From: Smittia aterrima
Taxonomy: Eukaryota > Arthropoda > Insecta > Diptera > Chironomidae
Direction: 5' to 3'
Assembly: GCA_033063855.1 (NCBI GenBank)
Contig: CP093831.1
Span: 7,874,001-7,938,000 of the forward strand
Length of the DNA stretch: 64,000 nt
The notes beneath the pieces are model-generated. The model was not told the DNA's origin, made no database searches, and was given only the letters and a program-made list of their open reading frames with translations. A program made the translations under genes and the position numbers. This document shows positions 1-11,016 of the stretch, piece after piece (position 1 is the first letter of the stretch; every line of letters starts with the position of its first letter).

Positions 1-1798
1 CTTGTGTCGACCAGATATGCAATCCACGTTATCGCTTCTGGTTTAATTTCACCGTTGACAACTGCAAGCAAGATCAACGAGTTATCTTCAACATTGTCAA
101 TCTAAACAAGAACAATAATTTATTCAATCAAGGAATGACACCTCTCGTGAAGTCATCTTCTCGTCCAAAGTGGCAAAGACTGCCAAAGGAACATGTTTTC
201 TACTACAAATCACCAATCCATCAGAATCATCATGTCTTAAGCTTCGCGTTCATTTTCGATCGCGAAGAAGACATTTATCAATTTGCTCTAACTTATCCAT
301 ACAGCTACTCGAGGCTTCAATCATATTTGTCAGTTCTGGAGCAGAAATTTCCATTACAAAGAGATTCTCTTATCAACAGCGTTCAACAACGTCGCTTGGA
401 GTTGATAACATTTGACGACGTCAAGAAACCGGAAACCATCGAACCAGGAAAAAATCCAATTCGAGTTATCGTTGTCTTGGCAAGAGTTCATCCTATGGAG
501 TCCCCAACTTCTTTCGTCGTTCAAGGACTTATTGAGTTTCTCGCTATCGCAAATCATCCGATAGCAAAACTTCTTCGAGAAAACGTCGTCTTTAAAATTA
601 TTCCAATGGTTAATCCTGATGGCGTTTTCCTCGGAAACAATCGTGTCAACTGCTTAGGTCATGATCTCAATCGATATTGGAACAACGTCTCGTTTTACAC
701 GCATCCAACTCTCTCTGCTACGATTGACATGTTAAAGGTTTGTTTGATTTGTTCATAAATTATCATACAAATAAAATCGTTTATTTTTTCTCCAGGAATA
801 TGATACAAGCGATTGCTATCAACTTGACTTCGTAATAGATATTCATGCACACACGACATTATCTGGAGTTTTCATCGTTGGAAATGCTTACGAAGATGTT
901 TATCGCTACGAACGACATCTCGTGTTTCCCAAACTCTTTGCCAGCAAATGTAGCGATTTCTCTAACGACAACATGATCTTCAATTCTGATGAAAGGAAGC
1001 AAGGGACAGCTCGTCGCTATTTATGCAATCGATTGGGGGAGAACGTAAACTGCTATACACTCGAAGTGTCAATGAATGGTTTCTTCATCAAGGGAACCAA
1101 TATTATCACGCCATACACGGAAGCTGATTGTAAGATATAACGATTTGAATTTTCTTTTGTCGATACGACGTCGTTAACTTTCATTTTAAATCTTTTTAGA
1201 TATGAAGGTCGGAAGAAACTTGGCACGTTCGCTGTTGGAGTACTATCGCTTCACGAGTATCCTTCCCATCCCGCCACTCAATGAGATTCTAACAAATCGG
1301 AAGAGACGACCGAAAACAAATAGGCCGAACAGGAAAATCAAGAATATTTATCCACTTCGACCTAAAACGACACGAGAGAATGCTCCGATCAACTACACAG
1401 ACTTGTCAATCTATTACGACAGCGACACTTCAGCTGAATACTCTTCACCAGCTCGGTATCCATTTCATAGTAATTTCATGCTGCAACACAGTAGATTACG
1501 TTTTCATCAAAATCAGTTGGATCCGCTTTCAGTTGCGTCTTTAAAGTTAGCAAATCTCGATCTTAGTCCGAAGAAGACCAAGAAGAAAAGCAAGAAACTT
1601 GAAGTTGAATCATTGCCATCGAAGAACGAAGAAATTTCGAATCCTCCCAAACCTTATCTCTCGATTATCGACTTTAATATGTTGACACGTGGTGGATTAG
1701 ACGAAGCCGTCTCAAGCAAATCTCCTGAAAAAGTTTGTCCTCATCATTCTTCGATGAAGCTTCGATCAAAGACTTTTGACAAAGGAAATAAATTTTAA
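1..1798 (+). CDS. Cytosolic carboxypeptidase, CCP6/AGBL4 type (3' part)
   Basis: An M14 metallocarboxypeptidase of the cytosolic carboxypeptidase family, which in known members trims glutamates from tubulin and other protein tails. Exons are 1-737 (frame open from the window edge, so the start lies outside), 796-1129 and 1200-1798; both junctions are GT..AG and keep phase. The N-terminal beta-sandwich domain ends near base 430 (motifs SSRPKWQRLP, FDREEDIYQF). Zinc ligands are His and Glu of HPMESPTSF (base 489 on) and His of IDIHAH (exon 2); NPDG, DLNRYW and the catalytic Glu of YTLEVS are present. The best match in memory is vertebrate AGBL4, down to the YMKVGRN-ARS-L-YY block. The family HPGE reads HPME here. 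After about base 1290 the protein becomes a Lys/Ser-rich tail of some 170 residues that I do not recognise. AATAAA signals follow the stop at 1798. It faces the neprilysin-like gene tail to tail, 69 bp apart. Confidence 0.9.
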
Positions 1799-1867
1799 AT
1801 AAATTTCTTTTACAAAATGTTTGATACTGAAATATTAAAATAAATTTAAGGTTTTTCGAAACTTATT

Positions 1868-3989
1868 TCAACTTGAACTTTGACAATTAAAAGCTTCAAC
1901 GAATCCTTGCTGCTTGGCAAATATTTCATTGAATCGATCGTAATTAGAAGAAAACTCTTTATCTGTGAACTGATATTTTCGGAAAACAGTTCTCGCTATT
2001 GCGACCCAATAAAGTTGTTGATTCGTCAATCGATTTGCTCCTAAATTGAGCTCAACTCCTCCTGATTCAAGCCAATCCTTGTAGGAATCGTAGGTGACTT
2101 GCATTACGTCGCCAAATATTTCGAAATCATCAACATTGTGTTTCTGTGAAAAAGTTTTATTAGAGAAAGTTTGACAAGGACTTCACTTACTTTCTTTAAA
2201 TAACTTTTGAATCCTTGATATAAAGACCTGAAAATAAAACTAGAAACTGTCGCTGAGTTGAAGAATCTCGGTCGTTGATTATGATAAAATGGATAAATCA
2301 AATATTCGCTTGCGATAACTAAGAAATATTTAAAGATAATCAATCAACAAAACAATGAAAATCAATTCGAACTCACACATGACGTTCTCTTCAGGTTGAT
2401 ATTTGAACTCATGATCTCCACTTGGCGATAGCTCGATTAGTTTTCTTATCTTGCTTCGCCTTGTTTCTCTGAATATTTTGTAATATTTCAATAGAAATTG
2501 ATCAGTGACTGCCGCGTAGTTCACATCATCGCCAAATTCGATGTCGCCATAAATTTCTTCGAGATCAACAAAGTTTGAGTATCCAAGTTCAAATTTAATC
2601 GATCGCAATCGCTCGATAACATCTCGCAAAACTTTCTCTCCATATCGATTTGCTTTTTTAAACTTCTTTATTGCAAATTCGATTGTTTCATAAGCGAATT
2701 TTGTAATCGAATCTTCAATTTCCTGGTCTCGGAAAGTTTGCAAATAAAGAAAATCCAGAGCAGGTTCCATCAAAATATAAAAGTTTGGTAAACATTGATA
2801 CCATCGCTCTCTTGATCTCTTCGCTGAATAAAATGATTTTGTGTATTCGTCAGTCGTATAGACGATGAATTTGTCAGATTGTTCGTATAAGAAACCGTAA
2901 ACTAAGTAATCCGCAACTTTTCTAATAAATTTTCAAAAGATTAACAAAAATAAATTTTCAGTTCAATTTCTTACTTTTGATCGAGCGACGAAAGAAGTTC
3001 AGCAAGTTTTGCAATTCTTTGTGGATTTCTAACGTAAATCAATTCATCGGATTCAACTTTTGTTATCAATTGATTGTTAATCGTTGTAAGCCAATTAATC
3101 TTTAAGCTTTGAGAAGTCAGATTGTTAAGTTCTTCAATCGTCAAAGATTCAGCTTCATCTTCAGAGACTGTCGATTTGAATTTCTCCTGTTCAATAAATT
3201 TTATTATAAAAGCTCTTTTGCGGCTTCGAGTAATTTCTGACTTACGAGTTGATGGTAAAATTCGATTTGTCTGTTGACAATTTCATTAAATTCCTTTTTG
3301 TATTCGTCAGAGTAAGAAGCATTGAGATAAACTTGATTCATGTCGTAAAGCATGTCATTGTATGAAGACAATTGCTGTTCGAAGTTTTCTGGATTGATTG
3401 AGCGCAACTCTAAATTTTCACTTTCATTGTCATTGCGAAATAATCCAATTGAGAACAAAATGTTTAATGCACGGAATGGCTGCTGCTCAATGTACTTTGT
3501 TAAATTAAAATTTGGTTGATCACTCTCAGGGTAAAAACTTAAGCCAACAGATCGAGCGTAATTACGGATTTCATCGAGACCGTTTGCGGTGATAAAACGT
3601 GAGCTCACGCACTTGGCAAAGGTCTTCTTTATTCCTTTTGTTATTCGAGTATCTCTCTCGTTCAACGGCGCAGTCAAAACTTTTCTTAATCTTTCATGAT
3701 AAATCTTTTCAAGGTCAGAAAGAAAGCCAACGGATCTATCTCGATCGCTCACACTTTGATATTTCGCAAAAGTTCCAACAGAAAATTCTTTAAAGTCATC
3801 ACAGGGTCGAACAGATTTGTTTTGAGTTGCTGCGGAGAACAAATAAGAAGAGTCCAACAAACAATATTTCGTGGCACACAAATCTTTATTCGTCACTTCA
3901 ATCTCTGACAAAGAATCACCAATGAACTGCAGTTCAATCTGATGCTGAGCTCTTACAGAAGAAATTAAAATTAAAACTAGAAACTTCAT
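1868..3989 (-). CDS. Neprilysin-like (M13) protein lacking catalytic motifs
   Basis: Rebuilt as five exons: 3246-3989, 2975-3186, 2377-2921, 2191-2318 and 1868-2143, with phases matching throughout, giving 634 residues. The first ATG preceding a signal peptide (MKFLVLILISSVRA) is at 3989; the frame is open further upstream but only from a non-ATG codon. The M13 signature is clear at the N-terminus, with CATKYC, PCDDF and FSVGTF matching the usual C-x-C..PC-DF-x-FsCG-w. The middle follows the family (YLIYPFY, then QRPRFFN, resembling the IPAGILQPPFF-like stretch), and the end carries LTNQQLYWVAIA and FVEAFNC. The HExxH and ExxxD zinc motifs that should lie between these are absent: exon 4 passes straight to KSYLKK. 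Rapidly evolving inactive neprilysin-like proteins are known in flies, so this is probably a secreted pseudoprotease, not a broken gene: there are no stops or frameshifts. The family assignment is firm; the role is unknown. Confidence 0.82.
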
Positions 3990-4439
3990 TTCGCTCAATG
4001 ACAACCTCGAACCTCGCGAATCAGCGAAAGACTGCGAAAGTGTTTTTGATTAGCACGAGAACTTGTTTTTTACTTCGAAAATAATAAAAATTTAAAATAT
4101 GACATGAATCATCAAATTTATATTCGACGTTGTTGTGTTTGCCAGAGGAAGCAATCGTAGGAATCGCGGAAGCCTTTCATTGTGTGAAAGAAGTCGAGGG
4201 AAGTCGTTTCATCGCTTTTTTGATACTTTGAATTGAGAATTCTTTTTTTTATACCTGAGAACGAATTTTTATGAACGCCTCGGTCAATCGGACAATTTAC
4301 GTCAGCATTTTATTCTCAAATGATAAAAAAGAGACAATTTGTACCTGAAACGAGATCAGTTTTGAGTTATTCTAATCAGTCAGTTTAAGAATCTCAACGA
4401 GTAAAGTTCATTAACATTCAAAAATTAAATTTGTTCGAA
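3990..4439. promoter_or_regulatory. Divergent intergenic region with LRR-BTB promoter
   Basis: The 450 bp between the neprilysin-like start (left) and LRR-BTB gene 1 (right). Two blocks match the sequence upstream of LRR-BTB gene 2. Block 1, 4252-4300, contains TACCTGAGAACGAATTTTT and CAATCGGACAAT. Block 2, 4342-4384, contains TACCTGA, AGTTTT, TTAT and TCAGTCAGT. TCAGT (4376 or 4380) fits the arthropod initiator, placing transcription start about 60 bp before the ATG at 4440. An AACGAGTAAAG stretch follows, which gene 2 and a relic copy also share in related form. The initiator assignment is inference from the motif and its shared position. Confidence 0.5.
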
Positions 4440-5582
4440 ATGGAAATCAAATGTGAATTCAAGTTGCAAAGTTTTTATGTACAAGGGAAAGCTGTAAACA
4501 TCTATTCGTGCGTTATAACAAAAGCAGACATTACTGAGAAAAGACAAGACATCAAAGCATTTATTGGAATTCACGCAGCAGGAAAAAATAACAATGACGT
4601 CAAAGGAATTAAGTTTCAAAACACCAAAGTTGATTACTTTCCTCGAAGTGTCATCAAGCATTTTCCAAATCTCATTTGCTTGGATATTGATAATTGTGGC
4701 ACTAAAGAAATTTCAAGAAATGATTTGAGAGGATTCATGGGTCTAGTTTATCTTCAGATTTCTAAATGCCAATTGTCAACATTGCCAGATGATTTGTTCT
4801 CTGCGATGCCAAATTTACGAACAGTGTTATTCTACAGAAACCAAATCGAATTCGCTTCTTCACAACTCCTTAAACCATTTGTTGGAAGACAAAACGTTTA
4901 TGTCTACCTTTCTAATAACAAAAACATCAGTGCTTTTTTTTGGCCAGGATCATCGAGTTCCCTAAAATCTCTCGAAGAATTGATGAAGATGATCGATGAG
5001 AAATGCATCAAACCTGCTTTGCCATCTAATGGGCAACATATCGAACCTGAACCTATCGATTTGCATCCAAAAATCAAAGAACTCTGGACTTCTGGAAATT
5101 TCTCTGATCTCACAATCACCGCCGGCGACAAGAAGTTCAAAGTGCACAAGAATATTTTGGGGATGCAAAGCGAAGTGTTTGCTGAAATCTTTAGAGATCA
5201 AATCGAAGCAACTGAAATTAAAATTCCAGAATTTAGTTCGAAAGCTGTTGAAGCTTTACTTAAGTTCTTGTACACCATTGAAGACACGGATGAAGAAAAT
5301 GCAAAAGAAAACTTCGAAATCGCTGAGAAATTCAAAATCGCTGACATGAAATCAATCTACGAGGAAATCATTTGCGACCAAATTGACGACTCGAATGCTT
5401 TGGAAATGTTCATGCTCGCTCATCGTTTCAACTCTCAACTAATCAAGGAAGAAGCGTTTGATGTTATTGACAGAAAATTTCCTGAAGAACTACCGAATGT
5501 CCTAATGGAAGATCCCGAGAAACTAAAGAAGATCTTGGATGCACGACGTGAACTGGATAATTTGTTGAAATGCGTGATATAA
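4440..5582 (+). CDS. LRR-BTB/POZ protein 1
   Basis: A single-exon gene of 380 residues, started at the ATG (MEIKCEF) that aligns with the paralogue start at 31140; codons upstream are open but have no ATG. No signal peptide is seen. Residues 1-60 form a divergent N-terminal segment. Residues 60-190 carry leucine-rich-repeat-like units (FPNLICLDIDNC, LVYLQISKCQLSTLPDDLF, MPNLRTVLFYRNQI). Residues about 215-312 are a BTB/POZ domain (SDLTITAGDKKFKVHKNIL, SEVFAEIF, ALLKFLYT), and the remainder is BACK-like (DSNALEMFMLAHRF). BTB proteins of this type usually act as Cullin-3 substrate adaptors or scaffolds; an LRR segment in front of BTB would be the substrate-binding part. That is inference. It is clearly paralogous to LRR-BTB gene 2, 26 kb away. 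Codon use looks normal and there are no lesions. Confidence 0.82.
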   Translation: MEIKCEFKLQSFYVQGKAVNIYSCVITKADITEKRQDIKAFIGIHAAGKNNNDVKGIKFQNTKVDYFPRSVIKHFPNLICLDIDNCGTKEISRNDLRGFMGLVYLQISKCQLSTLPDDLFSAMPNLRTVLFYRNQIEFASSQLLKPFVGRQNVYVYLSNNKNISAFFWPGSSSSLKSLEELMKMIDEKCIKPALPSNGQHIEPEPIDLHPKIKELWTSGNFSDLTITAGDKKFKVHKNILGMQSEVFAEIFRDQIEATEIKIPEFSSKAVEALLKFLYTIEDTDEENAKENFEIAEKFKIADMKSIYEEIICDQIDDSNALEMFMLAHRFNSQLIKEEAFDVIDRKFPEELPNVLMEDPEKLKKILDARRELDNLLKCVI

Positions 5583-5717
5583 ATTATCAGCCAAACTAAT
5601 GTTTCCTAAACAAATGAATCAAAAGAGTTCCATAATAAATTTGATCTATCTCTGAAACAAAACCAAGTTTATTGTTTAATAATTTGAAGATTCTCATATT
5701 TCAGTCTTCGTCATTTG

Positions 5718-5854
5718 ATCTTTTGATGAAAAGTTTGTCGCTATTCAAATTTATGCAGCTCTTCAGTCTGTCAAAGTGTTTTGACGATAAAGGTTCTTCC
5801 TCATTTAGTCAAATTAAATTCGATTGTGTCGACATGAACATCAAATGTGAATAA
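5718..5854 (+). pseudogene. Relic of a third LRR-BTB copy: promoter, 5' leader and first codons
   Basis: About 270 bp after LRR-BTB gene 1, the plus strand again shows the family's upstream order: CTTTTGATGAA (as before gene 2), TCAGT at 5763, AAAGTGTTT and ACGATAAAGGTTC (gene 2 has AAAGTGTTTCAACGACAAAG), ATTAAATT (as in gene 1), then ATG at 5834 reading M-N-I-K-C-E. Gene 1 starts M-E-I-K-C-E and gene 2 M-E-I-I-C-K. Here a stop follows after six codons and no LRR or BTB coding continues in any frame that I can read. This looks like a truncated or decayed tandem copy. The alternative is chance similarity in AT-rich DNA, which I consider unlikely given the ordered matches. Confidence 0.45.
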
Positions 5855-8235
5855 AAATTTATCACTTTCCACACACAAGAAGAGAAAATCTACTTTGATC
5901 CCATTTCTAAAAAATCTTTCGATTAGTCAAACAGTCAATTTAACTCTAAAATCAAATCTCGTGCGTGTGGAAGTCAATAAGAAAATTCAATCTTCTTTGG
6001 ATTATTTTGAAGAATTTCTGGAAATTCCTCTTAACTTCCATAAGCAAAGCGAATGTGCGAATAGGCGTTTAGGGAGAAGTTGAGTTTGCCTTTTCGCCGC
6101 CGACGCTTTTCTCGTGAAATGCGATTTGAAGTCAATTGAATTACGAGCTCATGGCGACAAATATTTTTCCCTTTTGCTCTTTCCTCCTTTTCGATGAGTG
6201 GAGAAAAGAAAAGAAATCCAATTTAAATTTCAAATAATGTTTGATTTTTCTTGTTAAGCGTTTATGGAGCATAAAAAGTGTTTTCTCACTTTCCTCGACG
6301 GGATAAGAAACATTGTTACTTGAGTCTCTCGCTCTCAGCTCAAAATATGTCGTGATTTACATTCTTGCAACACAAAAAAAGGTGCCGGCGGTTTGGAAAG
6401 GGAAATGACTTGAGAAGGGTTGACGCGAAAGTTCAGCAGAAAGTCACCGCAGCTTTTCCATCTTCGACGTGGAAACTCGAGAAACCTTTTGGTAAACGCA
6501 AATACCATTGCCGTAAATAATGTTCAAAGGGAAATTGAAAGCGGAGCTCGTGTAAACATTGAGATCTTTGAGATTTACCCACTCACTCTTCTTGGAGTTT
6601 GTTTTGAAAAGTCTTGAAACTGAGTTGGAGATATTGAAAGCAAGTGAGGCTTGCAAATTGAGAGAAGAAAACTCCTCTCAGGTGCTTCGATGGAGCAGTG
6701 AGCGGAACTTAACTTTCCGTCTTTATTTTATTACGCGAAAGTAATCTGTTTGTGCTCAGTAAATATTTTCATATTCAAAAATCTGCCTCAGGGAAATCTA
6801 GCGACGTGGATAGAAGAAAAGTTCCACAAGCATCGTCGTAAACACGACAAGCAAAGCGAGAGAGAGAGGAAAACTTTTTAAGGAAGCGGCACCAAAAACG
6901 AAAAGCATTCATTGTTCTTCAAAGGCTCCTGGAGAGAAGAAGAAGATTTCACAGGAACTTTTCGCTATGTTAACAAGATCAATTTAATGCCGAATCACGC
7001 CCATAACATTCACTCGCTTATTCCAGCTTCGCTTTAAGTTGATTGTTCTCAGCTTCCTTCCGCCCTGCGTCGCTCCCCTCGGTTCTTTATGAGTTAAATC
7101 TGTAACAGAAGCGTTATTAAACGCTGAAATGGGAAACTAGCATGAGCTTTATGATTCATTAAGAAAGAAAAAGTGGAAGAAAACCCTCTCCAATCTCTCG
7201 AATGGGTTCAAAGCTCGTCGACCCTTTCAATCACATAACGCCTTACAATACAAAGAACTCACTGATTACAAGTAGAGCGACGAACTGCGTTTGTATGTTT
7301 ACAAAAGGATTAAAACTTCTTCTACAAGGACGAAAGTTTCTAGCTCAGATCTTCAGAGACGTCAATAAAGTGCGACAAAAGTTTAATTTGCCCAATGGAA
7401 CCATCAAAGAAATTTTCATCGTCGCCTCTGTTTTTACGAGACCGCTTGAAAATGTAAAAAGTTTCCTTCGCTTCTTTCACGTCACAGCAGCTTTGCGGAA
7501 CAATTTGAAATTCGTTTATTAAACCAACCTCCAACAATTTGTTTAACATCAATCAAGTCAACCAAATGGAAAATGTTGCGTTGCGTTGATTCACCTCGCC
7601 GATAATCCGTGAAATTATCCATTAGCGTGGCAATTTTTCACGAATCTCATTCGTTTTCGATGGTCGTTCGTGGCAATTTTATGTTTAAGGACTTAACAGA
7701 AAAATATTCAGCAATTTTTGTGCTCACTCAATTGACTCCAGTCAATCATTGAATAAAGCAAAAAGCTTTTAGGCAAATTCGATTAAATAAATTTTCTTGT
7801 TGATCAGAAATAATTTCAAGGAAGGACTCTCCTGAGTCAAAGGTGGTGTGTAAAGAAAGGGACAAAGTTTGCTCACGACTTCTCGACTATTTTAGTCACA
7901 AACAAACTTCAATATTTGCTTAAAGATTGAGCAGAGTCTCTTGACAGGATCTCAAGAATAATCAAACGACACGCTCATCGTGAACATAATCGTCAGACTG
8001 TCGACACGAGGCTCTGTTTGTTCAGGTGACGCTTCCATTTAATTTCTCTTTGAGTAACCTTTCCGCCTTTCACGAGCGCCGAGAGCGATTGCGTGCAAAT
8101 GAATATGAAGATGAACTGTTATCTTAATTAAACACTGCACGAAGAATATTCCCACGTTTTCCGGGTTATGTTAGGAGAATGACGCTTTGAAGATTGTTTC
8201 TGATGATTGCGGGGCTTCGCCTCATTTAACCGAAG

Positions 8236-8250
8236 CTCTCTCTCTCTCTG
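8236..8250. repeat. CT microsatellite
   Basis: A short run of alternating C and T, seen directly in the sequence. Confidence 0.8.
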
Positions 8251-10865
8251 CGACCTTTGAATTTTTTAATGAAATTACGCAGCTTCGTCGAGATTTTAAT
8301 TAGCAGCTGGGGGCAAAACAGTAAGTTCTTGTTAAAGCTTTGCTATCGTCGACTAACATTCTCTTCATGCTATTTCATCTTGCTCCTGCTGGCGGTTTTC
8401 TCAAGGAATTCAAATAAAAAGAAAATACATTTTCTTCGCACCGACATAGATTCCTTCTAAGGTTTTTAGGGGAACGACGGCAGAGGTTCCCACGAAACGA
8501 GAATTTTCTAATATCGCAGAGTTTGTAGCTAACGCTAACTTGTTGGTTGAGGTTTCTCGTTGAATTTTGAACTTAGTGTGATGATGCAGCAGCCGTAAAA
8601 CTTTTATTAGCGTCTTATGTCATGAGAAGGAAATTTATCGTCGGCAAGACGAGTGCATGAGAAATGAAAAACGCTGTGTAGAGTTTCGGTTTGATATCAG
8701 AAAGTGAGATATGAGATTTTCGTGCAAACCCTTCCCGAAATCTCTTTTAATCTCGCGTGGAGTGTGGCTCGCCAAGCACAAGTTTGTTGCCTTTGTTGAA
8801 CGCTTACTGAGCTGAAAAGATTAGACAAAGCTCCGCTTAGGGCTTCTCGAGAGCGCATCTTGCCATCATTGGACTGTTGCTTTCTATTTTAATACTACTA
8901 GAAAGGGGACAGACATAAGCTCGACAATCAGCATTTAAATAAAACTTTGGCTTAGCAAATCCCCCCCTTTCGAGTCTATGAAAACTAAAAGTTTTATTTT
9001 TCTTTTATATCGTCGAAAAATTGTTTCATGAATATTTCACGAAATTATTTCTCATCCATAATTTATTCTCGTGAATTTAAATAATTTCCAGCGAACTCGA
9101 ACGACGATAAATTACGTCAAGTTCCGCAGCAGATTTTCCACATTTTCTTTTTATTTTGCGGCAGATCAGAAGCGGTTAAGATAAGGAAATCGTTCAAACT
9201 TTCATCGTTGTTATATCGAGAAGAGAACGAAATTGTCTCCTTGCTTGTAAACAGACAGTTAACGACTGAACTCAAGAGTAAAGAGAAGGCAGGAAACAAC
9301 CGATTGGAACGACACCGTTACAAGTTTTCCACGATCTTTCCATGATTCAAATCGAGTTTTCCATGAAGTTTTAATCAGATGCGGTTCATATTTTGCCGCG
9401 AGGAAAATTCGCTGAGATTTTCGCTGAGTCTTGAACGAAATTCTCTTCGCAGATATGACGAAATAATCTCATTAAAAAGCTTTACACATCTCAAACGGCA
9501 GAAGAAATTTAATGCGATTATTGAATTAATAAGAAAATTAACTTTTCCAGTCGGCGGAGCGAAAAAAAATTCCGTTTTGTGAGTCTTCGTCTTTCATTTG
9601 AATTTCAAAGAATTTTATTTATGAAACTCAGTCCCCGAAGGATGTAAGTGAGCTTTGTGCTTTTTAATATGATAACCGTAAAATGAAAACGAGATATGGT
9701 AATGATTGTGGTGAAAGAAGGGAAACGTTTTATTTTTCCAGCAACAATAAAAATTAGTGGTTTCCATTGCAACTTCGGAGCTTTTGCAAGCAAGCAATGA
9801 AAAAACTTTTTTTCTGCAAACAAATTTCTTTTGTGGACTGAAAATGAACTTCAACAAAGGTTACTTGAGAGTTTGCGGTAGAATCAATCATGAGATATTT
9901 GAATCACAACGCTTACACAGATGTTTACATGAGTTTTCCATTTAAATCAATAACCAAAATAAACGGACTGGGTTAGCAAGTCCATCACGAGATTCAAATT
10001 GTCTTCCTTGTTATATCCCGTCAACACATTCTATTGTTAAAATTTTCCGAATAAGTTTTTAAAAATTTATGATTAGAGATTTGTGTTCATCATTCTAAAA
10101 CATCAGAATTCAATTTCATTTAAATTAATAATTACCTCGATTTTAATTATCAAATTTCTTATTAACGGTCACCCAAGGAAACAGTTTTATCGCAAAGTAC
10201 GAATTATTCTGAGAAATTTAAAGCCAATTGTGTAGAGTATTCTCTGAACTCATTGGAACTAGAAAGTCCATCAAGTGAGTCAACATGATGATGAACATCA
10301 AGGACGAGATTAAATCGGAAATATTTTATCTTCCATGAAATGAAGTTGATGTGATGTCTTTATTTCTCCCTCGAGATTTCGGAGTGGCGAGTGAAGACTT
10401 TTCTTCGGCCTGACTTGATGTGATGAATGCGATATGATGACGAACAACAAGGAAAGACGGAAACAAGTTTCTCTAACGCGCTCAACAGCTCCTCGCCTGG
10501 TTTTACGATGCAGAACGACGAGAATTATCTGATAAGCAAATTGCAACTTTTATGGAAATGAAGCAACTGCTAGTTAAGCATCTTTACGATCCACAAAACA
10601 CAACGAGACGAGCATCAAGACGATGAATAATGGAAGGCAAACTTATGGAATTAAACATTAAAATGCTGCTATTGAATTAAGCTCAACCGAACGTTTCGTT
10701 TCTCCTCCAACACATTGTCGGAGTTTGTCTGATGAATGTTTAATGTGAACACAGAATGTGGCGACTTCTCATTGCCCACTGGAGCTTCATTTAACAGGAA
10801 AAATGAGAATTTCATTTCGAATTTGATATTTTCTTGAAAGACGTTAAAAATTTAACATGTGAGTC

Positions 10866-10891
10866 TTGCTCAGTTTGAATTTACTGAGCAA
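10866..10891. promoter_or_regulatory. Perfect 9-bp dyad containing a CHR-like TTTGAA, upstream of Borealin
   Basis: TTGCTCAGT and ACTGAGCAA form exact inverted arms around an 8-bp spacer, centred about 140 bp before the Borealin ATG. The left arm edge and spacer include TTTGAA (10874-10879), the cell-cycle homology region element bound by MuvB/DREAM complexes. A second copy in reverse, TTCAAA, lies at 10939-10944. Borealin-class mitotic genes are typical targets of this control. The motif is seen; function is inferred. Confidence 0.35.
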
Positions 10892-11016
10892 ACTCGACGC
10901 GCGCATCTCAACTTTTCAAAAAGTCTCCAAAACAAAAATTCAAACCGTCGAGTTTGTGGCGAATTATTTATTTCGATTGTTTTCAAGTTATTAAAAGCAT
11001 CTTGGTCGTAAAAAAC

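Larger units (their letters stand above)
5583..11016. other. Non-coding region between LRR-BTB 1 and Borealin
   Basis: 5.4 kb with no recognisable gene apart from the relic at 5718-5854. Open frames up to 106 codons occur (for example an ATG-started one at 7202-7522), but none has a recognisable domain, plausible splice partners or a match elsewhere in the window. A short CT run lies at 8236-8250. The last 160 bp holds the Borealin promoter candidates. The rest may be intergenic or intronic to a gene outside the window. Confidence 0.5.

Noticed and set aside
7202..7522. ATG-started 106-codon frame
   Set aside because: No signal peptide, domain, splice context or paralogue in the window; no AATAAA placed sensibly after it.
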